Shown: piece by piece, positions 21,772 through 32,399 of the stretch
How the letters are laid out: each line of letters begins with the position of its first letter
How positions within the stretch are numbered: the stretch's first letter is position 1
Origin: Micromussa lordhowensis
Lineage: Eukaryota; Cnidaria; Anthozoa; Scleractinia; Lobophylliidae
Length of the DNA stretch: 64,000 nt
Direction of reading: 5' to 3'
NCBI GenBank assembly: GCA_964020085.1
Contig: OZ026595.1
Location: 21,206,653-21,270,652 of the forward strand
Notes under the pieces: generated by a model
Database searches by the model: none
What the model was told of the DNA's origin: nothing
The model's input: only the letters and a program-made list of their open reading frames with translations
Position numbers and translations under genes: made by a program

Positions 21772-23145
21772 ACTACGCTTTCAACTTTCCGAGTAAAGGT
21801 GTCAATGACGTAGTGAAACTTTCTAAAATGCGCAGGCTGACAGCATTCACTGTGTCTGTGGATGAGTTCAACAAGCAGTCGAGGGAGTCTTTTGAGTTAT
21901 GCTGTATCAGGCGAGGTTAACGAGCTGTTAATATTCCACGACAAGCATTTTTCGTTGTACATCGGTGGAGTAGAAAGGTGGCTTAAATGTTTAAATACTT
22001 TTAGCAAACGAAACCAATGAAAGTCATACTAATCATGCTTGAAGTTGATAGAGCTATCATTATAACATAGCTAGCAAAGTCGTGCTATCAAACACCTATT
22101 TGTAACCGTGCATCATATCATTAACCACTTTATGACGACTGGGCTTAAAGGAAACAATGGATTTTTTTCCCCGAAACTCTTAATGAGGTCGAGGGTAAAC
22201 AAGACTCGCCGTTTCCCGTGGAATCAGTAATAAGGTCGGTTTTGCTATTCCTCGCAACTCAAGCACAATAAATTTGCCGCGGTTTCAAGGTGCACGGTCT
22301 GAACACGTAGGGAGTTAGCTCCCTACGTGAACTACGTTAGTACTACGTTAGTTCCCTACGTTAGTTACCCATGACACGTGACACGTTCTTCCCAATCGGA
22401 AAACGTATTTGAGTTTGGAGGTATAACAAAACCCGATGGCGCGCGCTTATTGCGTGAGCAAAGTCAACTTCGAGAGCAATTTACTTTGATTGAAACGTTA
22501 AAAAAACAATGAATTCACTCATGGAGTTATGATGCACTCGGCAAGTTGTGATAGCACTCAAGAAGCTAAAGTTGCTGGAGTGCACTCTTTCCATTCTTTC
22601 ATGCTCTACAAATTTCCAGCGCGCATCCTAAATTGCGAGCTAGAGTATGGATAAAATTATAATATGTAATGAGTTTTAATTCTTCATAGGCTCCCTTTAA
22701 GACTCATTTCCTGGAAACGAAATGTATGGCATTATCCCACTATTTGATACGTATTTTGTAAACATAAGTCAGTAAATTTGGAGTCATTTCCTTACCTTCT
22801 TTAGTAGAGAGACATATCGAGAGACGAATCAGTAACACCTAACGTTGGAGCATGGCGCCACATCAGTGTAGCGTGGAAAGGCGTTTGGGATCATGGGCAT
22901 TCTACAAAGATGGTGACCTGAAAAAGAATGGAACTAGGTTTTAGAAAAATCACAAAATAAGAAAAGACGGCGCTTTGGTTCTGGGACAAGAACAAGACTC
23001 GGTCGGTGGTGGCTTTCAGACCGTTGACTCTTTCCAGGGATTGTTATCAAATGTGAGCATCTGGAGTGATACCCTTCCGTCTAAAAAATTAAGGAGATGT
23101 CAATGTCTCCTGAATGAATTTAATAGAGCGAATGTATATAAATGA
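21772..23145 (+). pseudogene. pentraxin-domain pseudogene (two exons)
   Basis: The first piece (21772-21977) follows TTTCATAG and reads DYAFNFPSKGVNDVVKLSKM, then after a frameshift LSYAVSGEVNELLIFHDKHF and LYIGG. The second piece (about 22840-23145) reads GAWRHISVAWKGV, then in another frame GSWAFYKDGDLKKNGTRF, TAG at 22942, DGALVLGQEQDSVGGGFQ and FQGLLSNVSIWSDTLP. These are pentraxin hallmarks; the frame closes NVYK plus TGA where the family has NVYKW. Two frameshifts and a nonsense codon mark a dead copy. Confidence 0.8.
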
Positions 23146-23176
23146 CCCGACTTCCTCAGCCAAAGAGGTGTAATTA

Positions 23177-23360
23177 ACAAATGGTAAACGCCATAGCGTG
23201 TATTATTGAGTTATGGATGCACGCGGGAGGTTGCTAAGCACGAAAGAAGCGTAAGAGTCGCACGAGGCGATAGCCGAGTGCGACTCTAGCTTCTTGAGTG
23301 CTTAGCAAACCTCCCAAGTCCATAACTCAATAGTACGCGCTATGGCGTTTACCATTTGTT
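23177..23360. mobile_element. palindromic MITE, ACAAATGGTAAACGCCATAGC family
   Basis: The arms CAAATGGTAAACGCCATAGC and GCTATGGCGTTTACCATTTG extend inward through ATTGAGTTATGGA and TCCATAACTCAAT to an inner stem AGTCGCACGAGG..GAGTGCGACT. Confidence 0.85.
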
Positions 23361-23557
23361 TTATAACATAAACATTGTATTGTTTCTGCATATTAAGCGA
23401 GTTTGTAAAAGTTTTTGAAAGGAAAGTCTGACGCGTACAAACAGCTGATTTGCATAATGCAGCGCGTGCACTTTCAAGTCCCAGTCGGTATTTTCAGTTA
23501 AAGAAACTAAATAAATATTGTTTTTTTTTGCGCTGAAATACGTAAAAATCGTAAAAA

Positions 23558-23563
23558 ACCATA

Positions 23564-23594
<31 letters not shown>

Positions 23595-23595
23595 T
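23558..23595 (-). ncRNA. hammerhead ribozyme motif of a Penelope-like element
   Basis: Minus strand: ACCA, CTGATGA, stem II GAGGC..AGCA..GCCTC (perfect 5 bp), GAAAC, GTA (an NUH cleavage triplet), then TGGT, which closes stem I with ACCA. All core bases are canonical. The near-absent stem III is the form reported for Penelope-like terminal repeats. Confidence 0.75.
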
Positions 23596-23753
23596 TATAT
23601 GCAACTGTAAATTGTGCGCGTGACATAACGATAAACATAACGATAAAAATTTGAATTTGAAGTTATTTGTGCGCGCAGATGAAATAAGCGCGCGTGTATA
23701 CATTCAAATCAAATACAATTTCGATATTACTAGCGCGCATTGATTTGGGGTGT

Positions 23754-24242
23754 TCATAAGAAAGCAAAGTCGGTATTGAGTCCTCCTGGATGCAACGTTT
23801 TGTGCTTGAAGATCATCTTGGCTTCGAAGCGGCGCCTATCTTGGGTATCTCGGAAGCCAGAGCGGATTACGGACACCAGCATATCAGTACAGGCATGTCT
23901 TGGTAATGCAAAGTGTCGACCAACGGGAAGATCGGTGTTGGATTGTCGTGTAGAACGCAGGTGTTCTCTAAAGCGATCTCCTAGGCGTCTCCCTGTCTCC
24001 CCGATGTAGATCTTGTTGCAGGTACGACATTTGATAACATATACCACGTTCTGGCTTATACAGGTGTACTTTGAATTGATGTTGATGCATCCCCCAAGCG
24101 TGTTGATCGTAGGTGAAGCGTTGGTGTGGGCGCAAGTATTGCATCGCGACCGACCACATGGAAACGTACCCCGATGTTCGTCAGAAGCAGTTGTGTCGTT
24201 CAAATGGCTTCTTACCAAGGAGTCACGCAGTTTCAGTTTCAC
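23754..24242 (-). pseudogene. Penelope-like GIY-YIG endonuclease fragment
   Basis: Motifs in order are FPCGRSRCNTCAHT (Cys-rich box), VVYVIKCRTCNKIYIGETGR (GIY-YIG-like VVY/YIG pair) and RLGDRFREHLRST. The frame is intact to its own TGA but lacks the reverse transcriptase, so it cannot be functional alone. Confidence 0.85.
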
Positions 24243-24457
24243 AGTTTCAGTTGTCGAGACAAATATTTATAGTGTGTGTGCGGCTGTCACGCAATAAAAA
24301 ATAAAATAAAAACTATGCAACGGACAAAGTAAAAAAATTGTGATATTGTAGACGATAAATAAAGAAGACAGTTCTCCAGGTTTAAGCTATGTGCGTTGTC
24401 CCAAAGCTGAGATATTCGTCGAAATGTTCCGCACAAAATTACAGAGCGTAGTATGGA

Positions 24458-24500
24458 GCCGCCATGTTGGAGGACCTCTTTACTCCTCCAACATGGCGGC
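24458..24500. repeat. short perfect palindrome
   Basis: GCCGCCATGTTGGAGG and CCTCCAACATGGCGGC are separated by 11 bases. It is probably the tip of an inverted-repeat element; longer arms were not traced. Confidence 0.7.
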
Positions 24501-27284
24501 CAGTAAATAGTGTAAACATCTGGAACTTACTTTGACTCTCTAGTCAACTGATTATCTAAACCGAACCAAAAAATATTCACAAAAACACTTTTCCTGATAC
24601 TTAAACTCCTAAAATGGACGAAAATCACGAGATAAGTGTATATTTTTCGACAAAAGCGAGCTTCGCATTATGTCACGCACCGCCATAACTTCGAAATTCA
24701 AAATGTTATGGTTTCCAAACGAAGGATGCTATTGAGCTGGAAAGTTGTAAACAGAGCTAAATTTGGAACCTCTTAAGCCTGATGAGGATAAAACATTTAG
24801 TGGTTCTTTAGTTTTGGATTTGAGAATTTGATGACGTCACCCGCACACACTCTATTTCGTTAGATTTGATATTGTGGTAAAAAAACAAATCAAATGTGGT
24901 TTAGCGTAGTCAGTACTCTTATCGAAAACGATACCCGTAATCACAGTGGTCAAAATGCTGTGGACTCACGAAGTGTAGCCAAGTAAGTCCGCAACAAATT
25001 GAGCTACATCACAAAGCGCGCGTTTTGCTTTAGTTATTGAGTACGTCAGCAGCATACACCCATGGGCAAATAGTAGATGCCGAATTAGCCAATCAGAGCG
25101 CGCGCTTTGCTTTATTTATGTTATAAAGCTAGTTAAGCCCTCCCACTGGAAACCAAAGTACTCTTGTGATGAATATATTAAGATAAAAATTAAAATTCAG
25201 ACTTGCTCTCCGGTGAACCATTACCAAAAAACAAAATTACAGCAATGTATTTCACGGGTCTCATGTCAGTGTAATTGGTATATAATTTGAAAACGATAAT
25301 CCCCAAGATATGTAAGACCTGGTATTTTCAAAATGTCAACTGTGCTGTGATGGCAATTAAGAGCAACTACGTTCCTTTATATATAAGTTGTCAGTGAAAG
25401 CTTATTCCTTACAGGAAGTTAATGAGTCCAATTAATCAGCGCGTAGCTGAAAATAAAGACAGTCATTAAAAAGCTATGATGGGATGGATGATATCTAAAA
25501 ATAAGAATGATGACGTTCAGTTTTTAAAGTTGATTTGTTGGTGGCTCTGAATCTCTCCAAAAGCGGCTAGATGGCTCCCTGTTGTAAGAGACCATTTACC
25601 TGCTCGATTTCAAATATCGCCTTTGAAACAAAAATTCCACTTGAACGCTCAGTAGCCGCCAGCTATGGATTACAACTCGGTCCGTTATATTTATGATTCT
25701 GTTTTCTCGAAATTTCTATCGAAGTTTTAAAACTCATCAGGATTTCGTGTCAATACCACAAAATTAAGTAATTATGCGTTATGGAAGATATAATGAGGAC
25801 AATCCTTGTTTACAATAGTTACCCCATAAGCAAAAGCGATACAGTTTCTGATGGAGCTGCAAAAACAGTAGTTCTGAATATTGAAAAGGCACAGCACGAT
25901 TAACTGTCCCAAAGAATTTGAGCCCGTTGTATTGAATACTTTTTGTGCGAAGTGGGTTTAAAAACTCGAGCTCAAAGTTTAACTGAGAATGGCTTATCGC
26001 TTTTGCCACCCAGAAATTTTCAAGTTTTTGAAAACCAGTTTTTTTCTCGAATAAAACACCCAAAGAGCCAAACATGTCACCGATTTCTTAATTTCACAAC
26101 CTCCTCAAAGGTTTTTAAGTCAATTCATGTCTAGCGTGATGCCTTCTTCTTTGCAAAGTCGTATGTTAATGAGGAAACATGCAAACAGTGACGTCAGCAA
26201 ACATTAGCCTATTCGATTTATTTAGGTTCATAAGAGGCGTCCTGAAACTTAAAGTGCCTATGAAGGAAAAATAATACCTCCTTATTTGAAAGGCTTTTCA
26301 ATATATAAATAGAAGGACGGCGTTTTCCTTTTCGGAATATCTTCTTTCATTTAGAGTTATTGGCGTTTTCGTATAATGCAAATTAAGGAAGTGATGACGT
26401 CGTAAATAGTTCCATTAAAACGGTAAAACACCGAATCACCGAAACACTCGAAATATTGGAGCGGTGTTCTTCAATGTTCATAATGGAAATATACATCATA
26501 AAAGAAACAAAATGGCACTCGTTGTGCCGCTGTACAACGGATATTGATATTTTTTTAAAAAAGCGCAATTCTTCTTTATTTTGAAAAGCCCTTCAAACAA
26601 GCAGCAATTATTTTTCATTTCGTAGGCACTTTGAATAAGCTTATGTCCACATTTCCGTCTATTCTGTAAGATCATACAAACAATCAGCACCTGTCCGGCG
26701 ATCGTTTACACCTGTCGGTACATCAGTCCCTCAACGATAAATGGATACGCAAACAAATAAAATTGAGCATGCGTAAAATACTTCACATTACGTAAGCGTT
26801 TACCAATATATCCGTTTATGTTGTCCACAAAGGAGACAGTCATGTAAACGTATATTGTTCTCCGTTTACATCGATCCACGTTGAAGAGATTTTACTAAGA
26901 TACATACGTTTACGTCTGCGCTTATAAAAAAGTTTCCGTTTACCAACATGCACGTGTAGGTGTGGATTTGCGTACTGCCTATTTCTCGACTGCATTTAAA
27001 AATGTGCCATCAAAACAAACCGAAAAGCTCTAAGGGAGGCTGACCACTGACTTCTACTCAAGAGCTGCTCATAGAACAAGATTCAGCAATAGCTTCAATA
27101 GTATATCCTTTTCGTTTGTCTCTGAAGAAGACGCCGTTCAAGGTAGCTTACCTCGAAGAAATTAAACGCGGTAGAGAAAATGTGTCGTGTTCATGAAGGG
27201 AATTTGCATTGCCACTTAATTTCAATGCTGAGTTATTAGTCGGTGATAATAGTATATGTGGACTGCACGACGACATTTTAATTA
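24501..27284. other. intergenic, no gene seen
   Basis: AT-rich sequence without convincing exons. Around 25010-25110 a motif CAAAGCGCGCGTTTTGCTTTA is repeated as AGAGCGCGCGCTTTGCTTTA. CTTATAAAAAAG at 26920-26931 is a possible but unproven TATA element upstream of the GPCR gene. Confidence 0.4.
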
Positions 27285-28232
27285 ATGAGCGTTATGATGG
27301 ATGACTTTCACTTACACCTCAGTCAAACATCCTCCGGCACATTGCGAACTTTTGAAATAGTAAACTGTGTCCTGAATGGGATATTATCGATTACGGCAGC
27401 TCTTGGAAACGGAATCGTGCTATTTGCAATATGGAGGACGCCATCTTTACATTCACCTTCGAACACTTTGTTGTTTTGTCTCGCTTTAACCGACTTTTTT
27501 GTTGGTTTGGTGACTCAGCCTTTGAAGGTCGCCTCCTGTATTATCGACTTCCTGGTTTCCAAAGAAGATGGTCTGCTCGCTCTCAGAAACGCGTTTGACG
27601 TTCTTTCAATTATATTAACAGCGGCGTCTTTCTCAACGGCGACGGTAATAAGTGTAGACAGGTATCTAGTGTTCTATCTGCACATGAAATATCAAGTCCT
27701 CGTCACCAACAAAAAAGTCGTGGCGGTTATTGCCTTTTCCTGGGTAATATCAATTCTATTTGGATTTATATGGACACAAAGCACTCAAGCGTATTATCTC
27801 ATTGCAATCATTGGCTTCGTCATTTCATTTTCAATCATGGTTCTGATGTATTATAAAATTTATCGAGTTGTGAGGCGACATCGAGCACAAATACAATCTC
27901 AAGCTCACGTCGGGGTCGAACAGAACGCATCATCGCAGCTGTGTTTCGCTCGTTCTGCAAAGTCAGCCATGAACACGTTTTACGTCTGCTTTATTCTATT
28001 TCTTTGCTTTTTTCCGTATTTCACTACGGCTTGTGTTGTTCAACTAACTGGTTCAAGTCTCACCAAGTATATGGTCTTGCAATATACAGGGACGATTACT
28101 TTTTTGAACTCGTCCATAAATCCTTTGGTATATTTTTGGCGCATTCGGGAGATTCGAGTGGCGATTAAAAACACTTTGAAAAGTTCCATGTCAAGAGAAG
28201 CAAGGCTCGAGCGGTCAGAGGAAAATGTTTGA
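27285..28232 (+). CDS. class A (rhodopsin-like) GPCR, intronless
   Basis: A 315-residue seven-helix receptor in a single exon. Visible landmarks: N42 in TM1 (ALGNG), LALTDFF with D70 in TM2, D125-R126-Y127 at the end of TM3, Phe/Pro-rich TM6 (FLCFFPYF) and N279-P280-L-V-Y283 in TM7. The second extracellular loop is very short and the usual TM3/loop-2 cysteine pair is missing, as in melanocortin/S1P/cannabinoid-type receptors. The TM5-TM6 loop is short and basic (RRHRAQI). The ligand cannot be told. ATG TTG-free context supports this start: the next ATG is only four codons later (residues 4-5 are also Met). The paralogue is at 35051. Confidence 0.93.
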   Translation: MSVMMDDFHLHLSQTSSGTLRTFEIVNCVLNGILSITAALGNGIVLFAIWRTPSLHSPSNTLLFCLALTDFFVGLVTQPLKVASCIIDFLVSKEDGLLALRNAFDVLSIILTAASFSTATVISVDRYLVFYLHMKYQVLVTNKKVVAVIAFSWVISILFGFIWTQSTQAYYLIAIIGFVISFSIMVLMYYKIYRVVRRHRAQIQSQAHVGVEQNASSQLCFARSAKSAMNTFYVCFILFLCFFPYFTTACVVQLTGSSLTKYMVLQYTGTITFLNSSINPLVYFWRIREIRVAIKNTLKSSMSREARLERSEENV

Positions 28233-30880
28233 GCTGGGAAGAAGAGTTACGTCGTATTTCTTAGTGATAATGTCAGCTGCTTTGATAAAATATAAAAATG
28301 TTACACTGGTTAAAAGCTATTGAAAAAGATCTTAAAGTCCCAACGTTTTTACTAACATAAGCCTTCTTTGGGGGTGTTTATTTAAGATCGCGTAGTTGCT
28401 AATGAAAATGTCAGCTTTCTTCTAATATATCTACATGTTATTCCTTCCCTCGCTGACGGGGAAGATAAAGTAAAATAAAGGAAGAAACGAGAAAACGAAA
28501 GAAAAGAATAAGATAATGATGATGATGAGGAGCATGAGGACGAGGAGGGGGAGGAGAAGGATTAGGATGAGGATGATGATGATGGTACTGCTGATAAGGT
28601 TAGGAAAACGATGACGACGAGGAGATGAACGACAACGACAACTACGCCAATAATGAAAATGAAGAAGGAAATTGCCTTTCGTAAAATATCAACTATCTAC
28701 GCAGCTTTCTGATCATTGAGATAATTGATCTGTTATTTCATCAAGGTCTAGCGTTTAAACGTCGGCGGCCGAAAAAAAAGAGATAATTACAACGTGGCTG
28801 AAATGCAATGGTCCTTACGCGGTCATTGTAAGGGTGGCCACGGCCTACTACTGCCATAAATCACTCAAAAGAAGCCTGCATTCAACATTGCAGCTGCAAC
28901 GTAAATTATCATATTATATTTATATTTGTTATTACTGGGCACCATAGATTAGCTGCCTAACTTGACAGACATTTTACTGACAGGCATTAATTAATGTGTG
29001 GTTTGGATATCTCGATCTAATTGGAACACTGCGTTAAGACGACTATGAAGACTGATAACATATTAAAATTTGACCTTATTTGGCAGTTGTCAATTTGGAT
29101 ATATGAAGACTGCAAACAAAGACAACGTGGTCAATGGGGTATTTTTCAGCCCATTGGTTCAAATTTTGATTCTTTTGTCAACTGCCAATGAACCCTATTT
29201 GAAAGCACTCTTCCGTTTCTAAGCATCGTCTCGATATATTGTCCTATGTAATTGCATGTATGACAATCTATAGTCTCACTTTATGGATTCTCTGGATTCA
29301 GTTGTTCACAACGTTTCATGTTCTCGCTGCTACATATTAAGCATGACAATTAATCCGATCTAAACAGTTTTAGAGAAGGAATAATTTTGGATTGTCAGGT
29401 TATGAAGACTACCAGTTATAGTGACCAAGTTGGCTGCTTTTTCATTCAGCTGTATAAAGAAAATTTGCATTATCTCAATGTTAAATTGCAGCTGCTTTCA
29501 TTTATATTTACGTAACTCTTACAGTGATTGGTCTGAGAGAGGGTCGATAGCTTAATTTTTACCTTTAGAAATTGCTTGGAAATAAACAACTGAACCGCTT
29601 CCTCGGTCAATAACAATACAACTATCAATAAAGACAAAGCAGAAATGTTAAAGAAATATATTGTTAAACGCGATCAAACAATCTTTTTTCTTAATTTTGG
29701 GCCAAAATTTCGTCACTTGCTCAATATATTTGATAATGATGTTTCTATTCTAATTGCATACGAAGGAATGGTTAAGCAGCAAGCAATTCAACCATCATAG
29801 AAATGTCACACGAGGCCGCTGCCTCTTTCTGGCGTTCAGTGACACACTCAAGCTCCATAAACTGAAGAGAATTGATATTGAATCGGAGGAAAGGGAAAAC
29901 CCGCACAAAATACCCTACAACACTAATACCCCACGACAGTAATACACAAGAAGTGCTGGGATGGCAATTAACGAAGCGTAATTACCCTGTCAGACATGCA
30001 TGGCACTGTAACTGTGAATTCCCTTGGCGTATTGCTTAGGGTACCGAGTCTAAGGAGCGAGCGGACTGTTTCTTGCTCTGACAGGGACCGTTGCGATCGA
30101 GCTCTGAGTAAGACACTTTACGCAGTTCCTCTTCTAACCCAGATGAATGGATACCGGCGAATTTTATACTGCGGGTTGAAGTAGAAAGAGTCCTAGCTGC
30201 TCAATGATACGAAAACCGGAATACATGTAAACTCCGGGAAGACGCGGCGCTTTCGCCCGACTCAGACTTTACCTTAATAAACACACAGGCTGTCTTTTTC
30301 TAGATATATATTCTAGTTCTGGTTATATATTCCTTATATCAAGAGGAGAGGATACCGTCGCCCTTTTAAAAGTTGTTAAGTGGGGTGGAGGCTGGTTTTT
30401 TTTTGTTGCTGCTTTAATTTTTTTTACATTTTAAGCAGAATTTATCAATATCACTATACGGCTTTTCAAATCAATAAATCTTATAGCCTTAATCAAGAGA
30501 ATATCAGGGTAAGAGAGTGAATCCCCCACATAGGCCTATACCCAAGGTAATCCCTCTTAAGTTATTTTTAGGCATGGTACCCAGTTTTTTTCGAGGATAT
30601 TACTCCCGCAATGCATGGACAGTCCAAGCGACTTTCTCGAAACTACCTGAGACGAAATGACGGGAAATATGGTGAAAGGTCGTTTTATTTGTTTTGATTT
30701 TCAAAAGACGTTTCCTAGCAGAGATGTTTTCTGCACTCTCAGCCGTCTTTTTGTTCGGCTGGGCTTTCGTTTGCTTTGCGCTCGTTGGGCTGTTCATTAT
30801 TTTGAAGTTTATGAATGCATTGTCTGCGAAGGTATTTAGTATGCAGATTTTCAGATAGAGGTTGTGTCTCTGCAACATTG
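28233..30880. other. intergenic between the GPCR genes, left part
   Basis: A purine-rich, GAT/GAG-repeat tract lies at about 28500-28640. The remainder shows no coding exons or element ends that I could define. Confidence 0.5.
28500..28640. repeat. purine-rich degenerate microsatellite
   Basis: Interrupted GAT, GAG and GAC triplets on the + strand (GATGATGATGAGGAGCATGA and similar). It is low-complexity, not a gene. Confidence 0.8.
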
Positions 30881-30890
30881 CTTCTAAAAC

Positions 30891-31155
30891 ATGTCCCACG
30901 ACGAACAAGAAAAACTTTTAGTGGCCGCATTGGGTAGAGACTTTCGCGAAGTGGAAAGAAAAGGCTATCACAGTAAAACTTTGGCAAAAAAGGACAAGGA
31001 CATGGGAGGAAATTTTATCTCAATTTACCTCCCAGAATCCTGAAGGTATCAAACGCGACCTCAGTCAGCTTCAAGGATGCTGGAGGAGGCTGAAAGTCCA
31101 GTCGATAAAGGAACATGACTTGCATCGTCGTAAAGCAATCAAAACTGATGGATGA
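30891..31155 (+). pseudogene. Myb/SANT-like DNA-binding protein of a Harbinger element, frameshifted
   Basis: ATG at 30891 opens a frame reading EQEKLLVAALGRDFREVERK; near 31000 the homologous frame shifts and continues TWEEILSQFTSQNPEGIKRD and LQGCWRRLKVQSIKEH. The Trp spacing and RDLSQLQGCWRRLK match Myb/SANT-like domains (Naif1/Harbinger type). It faces the transposase remnant at 31713-32338. Confidence 0.6.
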
Positions 31156-31712
31156 AAATCTCCTGTCTCCCCGAGTGAAGTAAGAAAACTGGTAATGGTC
31201 GTAATCCCAGCCTCAATTAATCCCCTAGAGCAGGAATTTGACGATGTCGGATGCAGGAGAAGAACTTGATTTAAGGCGGGACATGCAAAGATGAGAGAGA
31301 AGTCATTTCATGCGAAGTGGTGCCAAGTCAACTTGCCCACCTTGAAGCTATAAACAAGAAAGGAGCGGCAAAAGTCACGAAAAAGGAGAATTGTCACAAG
31401 TACAGCAATTTTCAATGGCTTCTAAAAATGTTTTTAATGATTAAGGTTAGGGTTAAATTATTACATAAAAACAGTAGTTGATCATCAGATGACATTACAT
31501 TGACAGGCGCAAACGCAAAGAACAGTGGAATGGCTAATCCACCAATGCGAAAACATGGGAATTGGTTTGCCACCTGCATACGACACTGAATTTGTAAACC
31601 AACCTGTAGTTTGAACTTTGAAATATTCATGTCGTGAAATGTAATCGTCATAAATTTCAAAAGAATTAAATATAATTATTGTGAATGTTCTCTTTTGTTT
31701 CCTGTTTTGTTG

Positions 31713-32338
31713 TCACTGAATCTTTGGAAAAAAGTGATAGACTGGGAACGAAGTCGCGCCGCAAGCGCTTATGGGGTTATTTGGGGGGACGCGGGTCAAA
31801 ACAAACATGGCGGAATTTAGTAGTAGTAGAATGCCATCAAGAGCACCGTCCCTTGATTTCTCTGCGATGTTGCTGTTCTCAAAAATGCGCGAGTCGTAAG
31901 TAGATCCAGGCCAACGGGCAACGATGTTACTTATAAAGGCATCGCTATCACAAACGGCTTGGACGTTGATGGAGTAAAACTGCTTTCTGTTAACAAATGC
32001 CATAGCATTTTCTTTGTTTGCTCCTGATGTGGGTACAATCGAGTGGCCCCGAACACACCTGGAAAGTGCGCAACATCATAAACCTTTCTCTTAGTATCAG
32101 CCAGGTTCTCTGATAATGAAAGGAATTGTCCTTTTTCTTTCGCAATAGCCCTTGAAACCTTGTGAATGACTGTCCATGTAGCAAATACGGAAACACCAAA
32201 TACATCGCCCGTTAACCCACTGGGAAGTTCCTGTCGCATAGACTCTTTTAAAGCAATTAGCACTTTCTGCAATGGTGTAAGTGGCAGATCTCTCCTTGTT
32301 CGATGTTGAAGATCTTCCTCTCTAAGGCGAAACCGCAA
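31713..32338 (-). pseudogene. PIF/Harbinger (HARBI1-like) transposase pseudogene
   Basis: Three minus-strand frames give parts of one protein: DLPLTPLQKVLIALK, GDVFGV and VIHKVSRAIAKEKGQFLSLS; LDCTHI with the first catalytic Asp; then NRKQFYSINVQAVCDSDAFI and WPGSTYDSRIF with the second Asp. The N- and C-terminal ends and the third acidic residue were not located. Several frameshifts make it dead. Confidence 0.85.
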
Positions 32339-32399
32339 TCAAAAGCTTTATTCCTCTAGTGGGTTAAATCTATCCCTGAGGTGTCGAATTTGTCGAACA

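Larger units (their letters stand above)
23500..24300 (-). mobile_element. Penelope-like element, 5'-truncated, with GIY-YIG end and terminal repeat
   Basis: The minus strand holds the endonuclease end (23754-24242), then about 250 bp of terminal-repeat sequence containing a hammerhead motif. The RT domain is absent, so it is a 5'-truncated insertion. The 5' breakpoint lies near 24250-24300. Confidence 0.75.

Noticed and set aside
24783..24803. CCTGATGAGGATAAAAC resembling a hammerhead
   Set aside because: Stem II is absent and the 3' core is AAAAC rather than GAAAC.
25779..26075. 98-codon minus-strand ORF
   Set aside because: Composition is not distinctive, and no neighbour, splice site or motif supports it.
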